Shown in pieces: positions 38,299 through 47,642 of a DNA stretch of 64,000 nt. Under the pieces are notes generated by a model. That model was not told the DNA's origin. It was given only the letters and a program-made list of their open reading frames with translations, and made no database searches. A program made the translations under genes and the position numbers. Origin of the DNA: Bradyrhizobium genosp. L (GTDB lineage Bacteria > Pseudomonadota > Alphaproteobacteria > Rhizobiales > Xanthobacteraceae); contig NZ_CP061378.1 of the NCBI RefSeq assembly GCF_015624485.1, positions 1,178,001 through 1,242,000 of the forward strand. Reading direction: 5' to 3'. How positions within the stretch are numbered: the first letter of the stretch is position 1; every line of letters begins with the position of its first letter.

Positions 38299-38359
38299 GA
38301 ATTCACATCCTGAAAATCGCCAGTCTAAAAATCACGCGTGACCGAGCGATGACCTCGCC

Positions 38360-40159
38360 TCAGGAGTCCACGGCGAATTTCGACGTCGATGCAACCAGGG
38401 CGAGTTTGCCGAAGGGGACGCCGGCTTTCAAGAGGCCATCGCGGTAATGGGCGATGTCGGCCGGGTTCTTCCAGTGGAAATTGCGCAGATGACGCTCGAC
38501 CGTCAGCCCCGGATGGTTGGCGAGCAGCGCCTCGGCGGCCTGCGCGGCCTCCTCGGCGCGTCCGAGCTGAGCCAGCGCCGCAGTGCGCGCCGCCAGGCAC
38601 TGCAAATGGTTCGGGTTGAGATACAGCCCCTCGCGCGACCAGGACAGCGATGCGTCATACTGGCCGAGCAGATAATGGCTGAAGGCGTTCAGCGCCGCCC
38701 ATTGATAGCGCGGATCGCTGTTGCCGCGCTGGACCGCGGCGGAGAACAGCTCGACCGCCTTGCGATGATCACCGATCACCATGTGGCAGATGCCGAGCAC
38801 GCCGCGCGCGCCCATGTCGTAGGGGTTGAGCTCGATGGCGCGCTTGATGGCGTCCATCGCCGCTTCGTAGTGGCCCTGCATCGCGTGCAGATAGGCGAGC
38901 AGCGAGAACGCGAAGGAGGAGCGCGGGTCGAGCCGGACGCTGCTCTCGGCAAGCGCAACCGACGCCGCCCAGGTCTCGCGCGTGCCGGGAACCCAGCCGA
39001 ACTGGATGGCCTGGATCTGGATCAGCGCGAGATAGGCGCGCGCGATCGAGAGCGCGGGGTCGAGCTCGATCGCCTCCTTGAACAGCGCGATCGCGGTTTC
39101 GAAGTCGTTCTTGGTCTGGTGATAGTAGTGCGACAGGCCCTTCAGGAAGCGGTCCCACGCCGTCAGCTCGGAATTCGGCGAGCGGGCCGGCGCGGACGCC
39201 TCGGCGCGATAGATCTCCTGGGCGACCGCGGCGGAGAGATTGGCGGTGATCTCGTCCTGCATCGCGAACAGGTCGCCCATGTCGCGGTCATAGCGGCCGG
39301 TCCACAGCTGCTCGCCTTTTTCCGGGGCGATCAACTCCGCCGTGACGCGGATCTTGTTGCCGGCGCGGCGCACCGAGCCCTGGATCAGATAGCTGGCGTC
39401 GATCTCGCGCGCGATCAGGCGGGTGCCGACGTTCTTGCCCTTGTAGGCGAAGGTCGAGTTGCGGCTCAGCACGCGGTAGAAGGATTGCAGCGACAGCGCG
39501 TGGATCAGGTCCTCGGTCAGGCCGTCGGAGAAATATTCGTCGTCGCGGCCCGAGTGATTGTCGAACGGCAGCACGCCGACGATCGCGGTGCGGTATTGCC
39601 CCGGCAGATGCGGGCCGTCCTGCGGGAGCTTCTCCTGGAGGTCGGATCCCTCCGGCGCCCAGGTCCAGACGTTGAGCGGCTCGGCGATGTTCTTGAAACG
39701 GTGCGGGCCGGCATCGACCAGGGTGATGGCAAGGCGCCGCCCCGCCTCGGTGCGCGCCTTCTCCGAGACCGCGATGCCGCCGGGGGCGGCGACCGTCTCG
39801 AGACGGACCGCGATGTTGACGTCGTCGCCGAACACCTCGTCCTCGTCGGCCATGACGTCGCCCATGTGGACGCCCATCCGGAAATGCATGGCGCGCTCGG
39901 CCGGCAGATGCTCGTTGCGCTCGGCCATCACGGTCTGCATCGCGACCGCAGCCTCGATCGCGCCGATGATGCTCGGAAACTCCAGCAGGAAGCCGTCGCC
40001 GGTGTTTTTGACGATCCGGCCGCCATGGTTGAGGATAATGGGGTAGATCGCGCTGCGATGTGCCTTGAACGAGGCATGCGTGCCCGCCTCGTCGGCACCC
40101 ATCATGCGGGAATAGCCGGCGATGTCAGCGCAAAGAATGGCAGCGAGCCGTCTTTCCAT
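38360..40159 (-). CDS. Class III adenylate cyclase with TolB-like and TPR domains
   Basis: A 599-residue protein. Residues 1-165 are a class III nucleotide cyclase: metal-binding Asp12 (CADIAGYSR) and Asp55 (KNTGDGFLLEF), with Lys51 in the position that selects adenine, plus GDDVNIAVRLE near 122. Residues 185-320 resemble the TolB-like domain found in rhizobial cyclase fusions (GVLPFDNHSGRDDEYFSDGLTEDL, partial). Residues 340-575 form TPR repeats (AIALFKEAIELDP, AIKRAIELNP). There is no membrane segment. Start ATG 40159 sits at the cyclase core, with earlier codons not protein-like. It probably makes cAMP in response to an unknown signal through protein partners bound by the TPRs. Confidence 0.9.
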   Translation of the reverse strand: MERRLAAILCADIAGYSRMMGADEAGTHASFKAHRSAIYPIILNHGGRIVKNTGDGFLLEFPSIIGAIEAAVAMQTVMAERNEHLPAERAMHFRMGVHMGDVMADEDEVFGDDVNIAVRLETVAAPGGIAVSEKARTEAGRRLAITLVDAGPHRFKNIAEPLNVWTWAPEGSDLQEKLPQDGPHLPGQYRTAIVGVLPFDNHSGRDDEYFSDGLTEDLIHALSLQSFYRVLSRNSTFAYKGKNVGTRLIAREIDASYLIQGSVRRAGNKIRVTAELIAPEKGEQLWTGRYDRDMGDLFAMQDEITANLSAAVAQEIYRAEASAPARSPNSELTAWDRFLKGLSHYYHQTKNDFETAIALFKEAIELDPALSIARAYLALIQIQAIQFGWVPGTRETWAASVALAESSVRLDPRSSFAFSLLAYLHAMQGHYEAAMDAIKRAIELNPYDMGARGVLGICHMVIGDHRKAVELFSAAVQRGNSDPRYQWAALNAFSHYLLGQYDASLSWSREGLYLNPNHLQCLAARTAALAQLGRAEEAAQAAEALLANHPGLTVERHLRNFHWKNPADIAHYRDGLLKAGVPFGKLALVASTSKFAVDS

Positions 40160-40434
40160 GTCCCCTGCTTCTATGCCTCCTGTGCCTCGGACGGCCACTC
40201 AGCCGACGTGACCGAATCACATACTTACAGGACAGGCTGGGTCCGGCGGAAGCTCGGTTTGCGGGCAGCCATGGCATCTATAATGCATCGTAGCAGGAAT
40301 TGGCATGCGACCAACCGACCTTACATTCCGTTTCTCTACAGAATTCATGTGTCGTAGGGATGGCGTGCTACCCTGGCGCATCGTCCTTTCCGCCTGGTTA
40401 CTTACAATTCCTCACATGGGTTAGTTTCGCTGAC

Positions 40435-41070
40435 ATGCTCGGAATCCACGAACTCTGGCTCTTCGTCCTGTCGGGCCTCCTGCTCAATATCACCCCGGGG
40501 CCGGATACCGCTTATATCATTGGGCGCACGATTCAGCTCGGATGGCGCGGCGGAACGGCTGCGGCGCTCGGCATCAGCGCCGGCTGCGTCGTTCACGTGC
40601 TGGGCGCGGCCATCGGGCTGTCGGCGCTGTTGATGGCATCGTCCGCCGCGTTCCTCGTCGTCAAGCTGGTCGGCGCGGCCTATCTGGTGCTGACCGGCCT
40701 GCAGATGCTGCTGACGCGCGCCAAGCCGGTCGCGGAGATGGCGGCGCAGGGCGGCGAGACCGCAATTTGGCGGGTGTTCTGGCAGGGCGCGCTGACCAAC
40801 GTCCTGAACCCGAAGGTGGCGCTGTTCTTCCTCGCCTTCCTGCCGCAATTCGTGGCGGCCGATGCCCCGCACAAGACGCTGGCCTTCCTGGTGCTCGGGC
40901 TGATCTTCATCACCACGGGGACGCTGTGGTGTCTCGCGATCGCGGCCTTTGCGGCGCGGGCCGCCGGCCGCATCCGCCAATCCGCCGGAATGATCGCCTG
41001 GATCAACCGCTCACTCGGCGCGCTCTTCATCTATCTCGGCGTCCGCGTCGCGCTGCTGGAGGCGCGTTAG
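40435..41070 (+). CDS. LysE/RhtB family amino-acid exporter
   Basis: A 211-residue inner-membrane protein with five to six hydrophobic helices, the LysE fold. The N-terminal GLLLNITPGPDTAYIIGRTI (abbreviated) is the family signature (N-x-x-P-G-P-x), and NVLNPKVALFFLAFLPQF its second signature. Start ATG 40435 is chosen since family proteins begin near it. It is alone on its strand, with the cyclase divergent upstream and an SDR gene convergent. The exported amino acid cannot be predicted from sequence. Confidence 0.92.
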   Translation: MLGIHELWLFVLSGLLLNITPGPDTAYIIGRTIQLGWRGGTAAALGISAGCVVHVLGAAIGLSALLMASSAAFLVVKLVGAAYLVLTGLQMLLTRAKPVAEMAAQGGETAIWRVFWQGALTNVLNPKVALFFLAFLPQFVAADAPHKTLAFLVLGLIFITTGTLWCLAIAAFAARAAGRIRQSAGMIAWINRSLGALFIYLGVRVALLEAR

Positions 41071-41129
41071 GCGGCGGAGTTGGACGTCTGACACGACGAG
41101 GTCGCCGTATACTCAATTGTCGTCCCACC

Positions 41130-41900
41130 TTAGGCCGCGCTATATCCGCCGTCGACCACGTGCGAGGCGCCGGTCATGAAGGACGCCTTGTCCGAGCACA
41201 TCCAGACCACGGCTTCCGCGATTTCCTCGGGCACGCCCAGGCGACGGACCGGCACCTTGGCGATGATCTCGTCGTAACGTTCGTCCATGGTCTCCTTGGT
41301 CATCGGCGTCTTGATGTATCCGGGGTTGACGCAATTCACGCGGATGCCGTCCTGGGCATATTCGATCGCGGCGGACTTGGTCAGTCCGACGACGCCGTGC
41401 TTGGTCGCGACATAGTGGCCCGACGTGGCGAGGCCGATCAGCCCGGCGATCGACGCCGTGTTGACGATCGCGCCGCCGCCGCCCTGCTTGAGCATCTCGG
41501 CGACCTCGTATTTCAGGCACAGGAACACGCCCATCAGATTCACCGAGAACATCTTCGCCACGCTGGCCTGCGTGAGCTCATGGATGCGCTGGCCAGGCGG
41601 GCCGACGGAGCGCCCGGCCACGCCGGCATTGTTGAATGCGCAATCGAGGCGCCCGAATGCGGAAACGGTGCGGGCCACCATGTTCGCGACGCTGGCCTCG
41701 TCGGTGACATCGCCCTGGATCGCGATCGACTGGCCGCCGGCGGCATTGATCAGCGCGACCGTCTGGTCGATCCCCTCCTTCGACAGATCGGACACCGCCA
41801 CGCGCGCGCCTTCGCGCGCCATGGCGACCGCCGTTGCCCGGCCGATGCCGGAGCCGCCGCCCGTCACCAATGCAGCCTTGCCGTCCAGAATGCCCGCCAT
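41130..41900 (-). CDS. SDR family oxidoreductase
   Basis: A 256-residue classical short-chain dehydrogenase. The NAD(P) motif is TGGGSGIG (residues 14-21), with NNAG at about 89, the catalytic Ser in NTASIAG, and Tyr-x-x-x-Lys in HYVATKHG (about 155-159). VSDLS after beta-2 ends in Asp, suggesting NAD(H). It is the last gene of a TauE-ThDP enzyme-SDR cluster on this strand; the ThDP-enzyme stop lies 75 bases upstream with a repeat between. It may oxidise or reduce the ThDP enzyme's product, but the substrate is unknown. Confidence 0.92.
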   Translation of the reverse strand: MAGILDGKAALVTGGGSGIGRATAVAMAREGARVAVSDLSKEGIDQTVALINAAGGQSIAIQGDVTDEASVANMVARTVSAFGRLDCAFNNAGVAGRSVGPPGQRIHELTQASVAKMFSVNLMGVFLCLKYEVAEMLKQGGGGAIVNTASIAGLIGLATSGHYVATKHGVVGLTKSAAIEYAQDGIRVNCVNPGYIKTPMTKETMDERYDEIIAKVPVRRLGVPEEIAEAVVWMCSDKASFMTGASHVVDGGYSAA

Positions 41901-41926
41901 GACAAACTCCTCGCTAGCTTTTTTTT

Positions 41927-41975
41927 GAGCATGATCTCTTCGGAAAACCGCTTCACACTTTTCCAGATCACGCTT
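41927..41975 (-). repeat. Palindromic intergenic repeat, family E
   Basis: Interrupted inverted repeat with GAGCATGATC at one end and GATCACGCT at the other, and CGGAAAACCGCTTCACACTTTTCC (in part) inside. It abuts the stop codon of the ThDP-enzyme gene. This type is abundant in Bradyrhizobium from memory; only one copy is seen here. Confidence 0.75.
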
Positions 41976-43639
41976 TAGCGCTTTCCTTCGATTGCGATCT
42001 CGACGAGATACGGCCGCTGCGCCGCGACCGCCTTTGCGACGGTGCCGGCGATGTCGTCGGCGGTCTCGACCCTGACGGCCTCGACGCCCATGCCGGCTGC
42101 CAGATGCACGAAGTCGAGCGTGGGGCCGGTGATGTCCATGTTCTGGTAGGGATGCTGGGTGCCGGCTTCGAAATTCTGGCGCCAGACGTCCACATTGTGC
42201 TTGAGGATGCGGTACTCGCGGTTGGCGAGCACCACGAACACGATCGCAAGCTTGTGGTGCGCGGCCGTCCACAGCGCCTGGATCGCATACATCGCCGAGC
42301 CGTCGCCGGAGATGGCGACCACCGGACGATCCGGCATCGCGACCTTGACGCCGATCGCGCCGGCGAGGCCCTGGCCGATGCCGCCGCCGCGACCGCCGAA
42401 ATAATCGCCGAAGCCGCGGTAGTCGAAGGCGCGCGCGAGATCGAGGCTGGCCGTGATGCTTTCGTCGACGATGACGACATTATCAGGGAGACCGCGGCGA
42501 AGTTCCGCGGTGACGCGCGGCATCGCGCTCGGCTGCCGGTTCCAGCCTTTCTCGACGCGCGCGCGATAAGCCTCCTTCTCTTTCGCCTGCAACTCGGCGA
42601 GCGAAGCATTGCGGTTCTGCGCGGCCTGCTTGAAATCCGTGCTGGCCTTTGCGCGCAACGCGTCCGTCAATGTACTGATGCTGACGGCGATGTCGCCGAC
42701 GACCCCGGCATCGAGCCGGTTGTTGAGCGCGAGGCGCTCGCTAGCGGCTTCGATCTGGAGCAAGGACGCGCCGTCGGGAATGTGGCCGCCGGGCGCAAAC
42801 CAGATGTCCTCGAAGAAAGGGCCGCCGATCAGCAGCACGAGATCGGTCTTGCCGAGCGCCTTGCGCACCTGCCGGGCGTCGCCGGGGAGCGACTGGCGGT
42901 AGCTCGGATGTCCGGTAGGGAACGGCGCGTGATGCCGCAGTCCCTCGAACCACACGGTGGCGCCGATTGCTTCCGCCAGGGCCACCAGCGCCTGCTCGCC
43001 GCCCGATCTCGCCACGTCGTCGCCGGCGATGACGGCCGGATTTCTCGACCTCAGAAGCAGCGCGACCAGCGCGTCGATGCCTGCCGGATCGGGGCGCGTC
43101 GATCGCCACAGATGATCCGGTGTCGACGCCTCGACGGCCGTCTCCTGTTCCAGGACGTCGATCGGCAGCGACACGAACACGGGCCCCTGCGGCGCGTCGG
43201 TCGCCACCTTGAACGCCCGTCGCAAGATCGGCACGATCTCGTCGGCGCGCTCGATCTGCACGCTCCACTTGGTCACCGGGGCAGCCATTGCAACGAGGTC
43301 GTGGCCGAGCAGCGGATTGTTGAGCCGCATCCGGGTGTCCTGCTGGCCGGCAGTCACGACCACGGGCGAACTCGCCTTCAGCGCGCCGTAGAGCGATCCG
43401 ATACCGTTGCCGAGGCCGGGCGCGACGTGCAAATTGGCGACGGTGACGCGTCCCGACGCCTGCGCGTAGAAGCTCGCGGCGCTGACGGCGACGCCTTCAT
43501 GCAGCGCCATGATGTATGCGAGTTGCGGGAAGGCCGGCAGGCTGTCGAGCAGCGGCGTCTCCGTCGTGCCGGGGTTGCCGAAGATGTGACGCACACCGTG
43601 CGTGACGAACGATTCCATCAGCACACGCCGTCCACGCAT
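41975..43639 (-). CDS. Thiamine diphosphate-dependent decarboxylase (benzoylformate decarboxylase-like)
   Basis: A 554-residue ThDP enzyme with the three-domain POX/BFD layout. The catalytic Glu is in ALHEGVAVSAASFYA (about residue 48), the early motif FGNPGTTETPLL matches benzoylformate decarboxylase, and the ThDP-Mg motif is GDGSAMYAIQALWTAA (about 428) ending in NREY. A middle domain (190-320) completes the fold. Start ATG 43639 has GAGAGGAAG before it. It clusters with TauE and SDR genes next to a LysR regulator, so it probably acts on a 2-oxo acid in a small catabolic or detoxification pathway. Benzoylformate itself is not assured. Confidence 0.88.
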   Translation of the reverse strand: MRGRRVLMESFVTHGVRHIFGNPGTTETPLLDSLPAFPQLAYIMALHEGVAVSAASFYAQASGRVTVANLHVAPGLGNGIGSLYGALKASSPVVVTAGQQDTRMRLNNPLLGHDLVAMAAPVTKWSVQIERADEIVPILRRAFKVATDAPQGPVFVSLPIDVLEQETAVEASTPDHLWRSTRPDPAGIDALVALLLRSRNPAVIAGDDVARSGGEQALVALAEAIGATVWFEGLRHHAPFPTGHPSYRQSLPGDARQVRKALGKTDLVLLIGGPFFEDIWFAPGGHIPDGASLLQIEAASERLALNNRLDAGVVGDIAVSISTLTDALRAKASTDFKQAAQNRNASLAELQAKEKEAYRARVEKGWNRQPSAMPRVTAELRRGLPDNVVIVDESITASLDLARAFDYRGFGDYFGGRGGGIGQGLAGAIGVKVAMPDRPVVAISGDGSAMYAIQALWTAAHHKLAIVFVVLANREYRILKHNVDVWRQNFEAGTQHPYQNMDITGPTLDFVHLAAGMGVEAVRVETADDIAGTVAKAVAAQRPYLVEIAIEGKR

Positions 43640-43775
43640 TCGCTTCCTCTCGCTCGGCCTTGATCCGTTTCGCGCATCATCGGCTGGGGAGCGGCCCATG
43701 GCAACCGCGCGAGACGGCTCGCGCCCGCGCGGCCGGCTGCGTCTTCCGCATGGCTTGCCAAGTTTAGCCCGCGTT

Positions 43776-44528
43776 CTAGCCGTGAATCTTCAGCACCGCG
43801 CTGCCGGCGAGATAGATCCCGAGCAGGATCATCGCGATCAGGAACCAGCGGCGGAACACCTCCGGCTGCATCCGTGTTCGCACGGCCTGGCCAACGAACA
43901 TGCCGGCGAATGACGCCACCATCGCGACCGCGCCCGGCAGCGCGGTGGCGGCCGTGAGCAGCCCGGATGCCGTGAGGTTGAAAGCCAGCGCCACGGTCGC
44001 GGTGGTGAAGAAGACGCCGAGCGCCTGGACCAATTCGTCACGCTCCATGCCGATCGCCTGCATGAACGGCATCGAGGGGATCACCTGGACGCCGGTCGCC
44101 GCCGAGATCATCCCGGTGATGATTCCGACGATGCCGCCGACCCATTTCTCGTGGCGCCGCGGAACCTTGAAGTTGAATTTGCTGAGGCCGACGATCGCGT
44201 AGATCACCAGCAGCAGGCCGAGCACGACGGTGCCGTAGGCCGCGTAGGGCCCGGTCAGCAGCCCCGCATTGATCCAGATTCCGACCACGGTGCCTGTCAT
44301 GAGCGGCCACAGCCGCCGCAGGATGTCGCGCAGATAGGGGCCGACGAAGGTCTGCCAGATGTTGGTGACGATCGCCGGCACGATCACGATCGCGATCGCC
44401 TGGCCCGGCGACATCGTGGTCGCCAATAGTCCCATCGCCACGGTCGGCAGGCCGAGGCCGAGCGTGCCTTTGACGAAGCCGGCGAGCAGGAATGCAACAG
44501 CGATGAAAATCAGCAGATGGTCGACCAT
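43776..44528 (-). CDS. TauE/SafE family permease (sulfite/organoanion export type)
   Basis: A 250-residue membrane protein with about eight hydrophobic segments and the TauE/SafE repeats: FLLAGFVKGTLGLGLP near residue 10 and GIVGIITGMISAATGVQVIP near 135, duplicated G-rich motifs of the two halves. Start ATG 44528 is preferred over the longer frame. It is the first gene of a minus-strand cluster (TauE, ThDP enzyme, SDR) facing a LysR gene over 94 bases. It likely moves a small organic or sulfur-containing anion related to the enzymes downstream. Confidence 0.9.
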   Translation of the reverse strand: MVDHLLIFIAVAFLLAGFVKGTLGLGLPTVAMGLLATTMSPGQAIAIVIVPAIVTNIWQTFVGPYLRDILRRLWPLMTGTVVGIWINAGLLTGPYAAYGTVVLGLLLVIYAIVGLSKFNFKVPRRHEKWVGGIVGIITGMISAATGVQVIPSMPFMQAIGMERDELVQALGVFFTTATVALAFNLTASGLLTAATALPGAVAMVASFAGMFVGQAVRTRMQPEVFRRWFLIAMILLGIYLAGSAVLKIHG

Positions 44529-44586
44529 GATGTGAGCACATTGACCGATCGCGGCAATCGGCACAATCTGGAGGTTACGGAGATAG

Positions 44587-44605
44587 CCTTCGGATCACGC
44601 GAAGG
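44587..44605. promoter_or_regulatory. LysR-type operator between lysR and tauE
   Basis: CCTTCG, seven bases, CGAAGG: a perfect inverted repeat containing the T-N11-A core of LysR boxes (T590 to A602). It lies 18 bases before the lysR ATG and 59 before tauE, the usual place for self-repression and divergent activation. Confidence 0.7.
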
Positions 44606-44622
44606 TCGAGGGCCGAAACGTC

Positions 44623-45516
44623 ATGCGGTTTGATCTGGTCGACTTGCAGCTGTTCATCGCGGTGGCCGATGCGCGCAGCATCACCCACGGCGCGGCGCGC
44701 GCCAATCTCGCGCTGGCCTCGGCCAGCGAGCGGATCAAGGGGCTCGAGGATTCGCTCGGCGTGGCGCTGCTCAAGCGCGGCCGCCGCGGCGTCGAGCTGA
44801 CGGCGGCGGGCGAGAGCCTGCTCGGCCATGCTCGCATCGTGCTGCACAATGTCGAGGCGCTGCAGGGCGATCTCGCGGCCTATGCCTCCGGCGTCCGCGC
44901 CAATGTGCTGCTGCTCGCCAACACCTCGGGGCTGTCGGAGCATCTGCCGCGGGCGCTGGCCAATTTCCTGCACGAGCATCCCGATATCAGCGTCGACGTC
45001 GAGGAGCGCGAGAGCACCGATATCGCGGATGCGATTGCCGGCGGCTCGGCCGATCTCGGCTTCTGCGCGGAGCACGCACTGCCCGACAGCGTCGAGCGCT
45101 TCCTGTTCAGCGAGGACCGGCTGATGCTGGTGGCGGCGCGGCGCAGCGATCTCGGCGGCCGCCGCCAGATCGACTTCCAGGAGGTGGTCGGCCGCGACTT
45201 CGTCGGGCTGACGGCGACCTCCGCGCTGCAGGTGCATGTTTCCCGGCACGCCGCCAAGCTTGGTGCGCGCTTGCGCTTCCGCGCCCGGCTGCGCGGCTTC
45301 GACGCGATCTGCCAGATGGTCGCCGCCGACGTCGGCATCGCGGTGATCCCGGAAACCGCGGCGCGGCGCTGTGCGGCCTCGATGCCGATCACGACGATCC
45401 GGATCCGCGACGCCTGGGCCAACCGCCGCCTGACGATCTGCGCCCGCAGCTTCAAGGCGCTGCCGCGCGCGGCCAAGCAGCTCGTCGAACATCTGCGCGC
45501 CGAGGCACAGCGCTGA
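44623..45516 (+). CDS. LysR family transcriptional regulator
   Basis: A 297-residue LTTR. The winged helix-turn-helix is residues 1-60 (LQLFIAVADARSITHGAARANLALASASERIKGLED, in part), followed by a linker helix and a periplasmic-binding-like effector domain (90-290), with the usual NTSGLSEHLP and DVGIAVIPE strands. It is divergent from the tauE-ThDP enzyme-SDR genes and an LTTR box lies between, so those genes are its likely regulon. The effector is unknown but may be the pathway substrate. Confidence 0.93.
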   Translation: MRFDLVDLQLFIAVADARSITHGAARANLALASASERIKGLEDSLGVALLKRGRRGVELTAAGESLLGHARIVLHNVEALQGDLAAYASGVRANVLLLANTSGLSEHLPRALANFLHEHPDISVDVEERESTDIADAIAGGSADLGFCAEHALPDSVERFLFSEDRLMLVAARRSDLGGRRQIDFQEVVGRDFVGLTATSALQVHVSRHAAKLGARLRFRARLRGFDAICQMVAADVGIAVIPETAARRCAASMPITTIRIRDAWANRRLTICARSFKALPRAAKQLVEHLRAEAQR

Positions 45517-45560
45517 TACGTCTTACGAGGGATTAGATTGGGCTGGAGCAGCGTCTGAGG

Positions 45561-45687
45561 TTCACCTCTCCCTTGGGAGAGGTCGGCGCGCAGCGACGGG
45601 TGAGGGGTTATTGTCCCTCGTTAGAGCTGCGGCCCCTCACCCGATTTGCTACGCAAATCGACCTCTCCCCGTCGGGAAGAGGTGACG
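45561..45687. repeat. Palindromic intergenic repeat, family F
   Basis: Nested inverted modules: CACCTCTCCC...GGGAGAGGT at the left, GGGTGAGGGG...CCCCTCACCC across the centre, and ACCTCTCCCCGTCGGGAAGAGGT at the right. It fills most of the gap between the convergent lysR and dioxygenase-like genes. Confidence 0.8.
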
Positions 45688-45727
45688 AACCCGCGGCCAT
45701 ACCGATTTAACCTCACATCATCGCGCT

Positions 45728-46480
45728 CTAGGCTTCCTGCGCGATACGGCGCTCGTCGCGGTTCTGCCGCACCGTGTTGGCCTTCAGGATCACGCTGCTC
45801 GGATGCGGATCGCCATAATGGAGCAGCATCGTCGCCCGGACCGCGTCGCTCGCGACCGGGAAATTGGCGTGATAGGTGCGGTAGCCCCAGAACAGATAGA
45901 GATTGCCGGGCTTCAGATATTTGATGTTCGGCAGGTCGCCCGCCGCCAGCTTGCGGGTGACGCGGTTGCGGTACCAACTGCTCTGGACGATCGCCTTCTC
46001 GACGATGTTGAACAGCGTGAACCGGCGATAGTCGCGGCGGTTCGGGAAGACGACCAGCTCGCCGGCGCGCCGCTTCGGCCCTTCCGGGATCAGGATCGGC
46101 GCCAGCGCCGTGATGACATGCTTGTCGTAATGGTAGAGCAGCGATTTCTCGTCGCCGGTGCGGCCCGCGACGACGCGCAGGCCGGTATAGATTTCCTCGT
46201 CCAGCTTCGCCTTCGGGCAGCCGATTTGCGCGAGCCGCGTGAGGAGCCGGCGCATCTGCGGATCGTCGGTCAATTCCTGCGGCGGCGTGCCCTGGTTGCG
46301 CGACAGCCAGTTCAGCGCGAAATAGCGCTTGCCCTTCTGCTCGACCAGGCGATGGACGTAGGCCTGCGCGCGCGCGATCCAGGCCGGTTCGATCGCATTC
46401 TCGATGCAGACGAAGCCCGTTTCGTCCAGCTCCGCGGCGAGCGCGGCGGCATCCAGCCGATCGGTCAGCAGCGCCATCAT
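45728..46480 (-). CDS. 2-oxoglutarate/Fe(II) dioxygenase-like protein
   Basis: A 250-residue protein resembling phytanoyl-CoA dioxygenases. The core has HYDKHV (about residue 138-143; His-x-Asp iron ligands) and a distal His in YRTYHANFP (about 210), followed by Arg in AVRATMLLHYGD, which could bind 2-oxoglutarate. The N-terminal DETGFVCIENAIE matches the family's entry strand. Start ATG 46480 or 46477; GGAGAG lies upstream. The substrate is unknown. It is separate from the Bug-type gene by 122 bases on the same strand and could share a transcript. Confidence 0.75.
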   Translation of the reverse strand: MMALLTDRLDAAALAAELDETGFVCIENAIEPAWIARAQAYVHRLVEQKGKRYFALNWLSRNQGTPPQELTDDPQMRRLLTRLAQIGCPKAKLDEEIYTGLRVVAGRTGDEKSLLYHYDKHVITALAPILIPEGPKRRAGELVVFPNRRDYRRFTLFNIVEKAIVQSSWYRNRVTRKLAAGDLPNIKYLKPGNLYLFWGYRTYHANFPVASDAVRATMLLHYGDPHPSSVILKANTVRQNRDERRIAQEA

Positions 46481-46602
46481 GCTCTCCAATGGGAAATGCT
46501 GTTGGCGGCCACCCGGCCGCGCGCGCGACCGTAGGCGCCAATCCTGATACATCGGTTAAATCGATCTGCGGTATTCGCGGGAGAGTTGTGCCAAAGCGGT
46601 AG

Positions 46603-47571
46603 CTATTTCGCCGTCTCCACGCAGGCATCCTTGATCACCTTGGCCCACTTCTCGATGTCGGCGGCGATGAAGTCGCGGAATTGGTCCGGCGTGTCGGCCG
46701 CAAGGGTCAGCCCCTGCTCGGCGAGCTTGTCCTTCACCACTGGGTCGGCCATCGCCGCGGTCGCGAGCCTGTTGAGCTTGGCGACGATCTCGGGCGGCGT
46801 CCTGGCGGGGGCGACCATGCCGTACCAGTTCTCGATGATGAGGTCGGGCAGGCCGGCTTCCGCCGTGGTCGGCACGTCGGGCGCGGTCGGTGCGCGCGCG
46901 CGGGCGCCGAGCGCGATGGGTCGTAGCGTGCCGGCCTTGATCTGCGGCAGGATCACCGGCAGGTCGAGGAAGGTCATCTGCACCTGCTGGCCGATCAGAT
47001 CGTTCACGGCCGGCGCCGCGCCGCGATAGGGAATGTGCACGATATCGATTTTCGCGGTCAGCTTGAACAATTCGCAGGCGAGATGCGGCAGGCTGCCGGG
47101 GCCTGAGGAGGCGAAGTTGAGCTTGCCCGGCTGCGCCTTGGCCAGCGCGACCAGCTCGCTCATGTTCTTGGCCGGCACGCTGGTGGCGACGACCAGCATC
47201 TCCGGCACGGTGGCGACCAGCGTCACCGGCGCGAGGTCGCTCAGCGTGTCGTAGGCGACCTTCTCCATGCTCGGGCTGATCGCAAGCGCCCCGGCGCTGG
47301 CGATCGCGACGGTGTAGCCGTCGGGCGCGGCCTTTGCGACCGCGTCGGTGCCGAGCACGCCGCCCTGGCCGGCGCGGTTGTCGACGATGACCGGCTGCTT
47401 TGCGAGTTCCGACATCTTCTGGCCGACCACGCGCGCGATGATGTCGTTCGGCCCGCCCGCCGGGAACGGCACGATCAGTCGGATCGGCTTGGCCGGGAAG
47501 TCCTGCGCGGAGGCGGCAATCGGTGCGAGGAGCAGGAGCAATCCTGCCAGCAGTCTGCCGCAAATCGTCAT
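46603..47571 (-). CDS. Tripartite tricarboxylate transporter (Bug family) substrate-binding protein
   Basis: A 322-residue periplasmic binding protein. A signal peptide ends near ASA-QD (residue 23). The mature protein begins with the Bug signature KPIRLIVPFPAGGPNDIIAR and has the VVIVDNRAGQGG-like loop (PVIVDNRAGQGGVLG). Members bind carboxylates and feed TctAB permeases, but no tctA or tctB gene is nearby, so this is an orphan, which is common in Bradyrhizobium. Start ATG 47571 directly begins the signal peptide. The ligand is not predictable. Confidence 0.92.
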   Translation of the reverse strand: MTICGRLLAGLLLLLAPIAASAQDFPAKPIRLIVPFPAGGPNDIIARVVGQKMSELAKQPVIVDNRAGQGGVLGTDAVAKAAPDGYTVAIASAGALAISPSMEKVAYDTLSDLAPVTLVATVPEMLVVATSVPAKNMSELVALAKAQPGKLNFASSGPGSLPHLACELFKLTAKIDIVHIPYRGAAPAVNDLIGQQVQMTFLDLPVILPQIKAGTLRPIALGARARAPTAPDVPTTAEAGLPDLIIENWYGMVAPARTPPEIVAKLNRLATAAMADPVVKDKLAEQGLTLAADTPDQFRDFIAADIEKWAKVIKDACVETAK

Positions 47572-47642
47572 GTGCGTCCGTCCCGGCTTTTTCTGGTTGC
47601 GGTCAGGACGGACGCAGATCAATCGTGCGGCAACTCAAGAGA

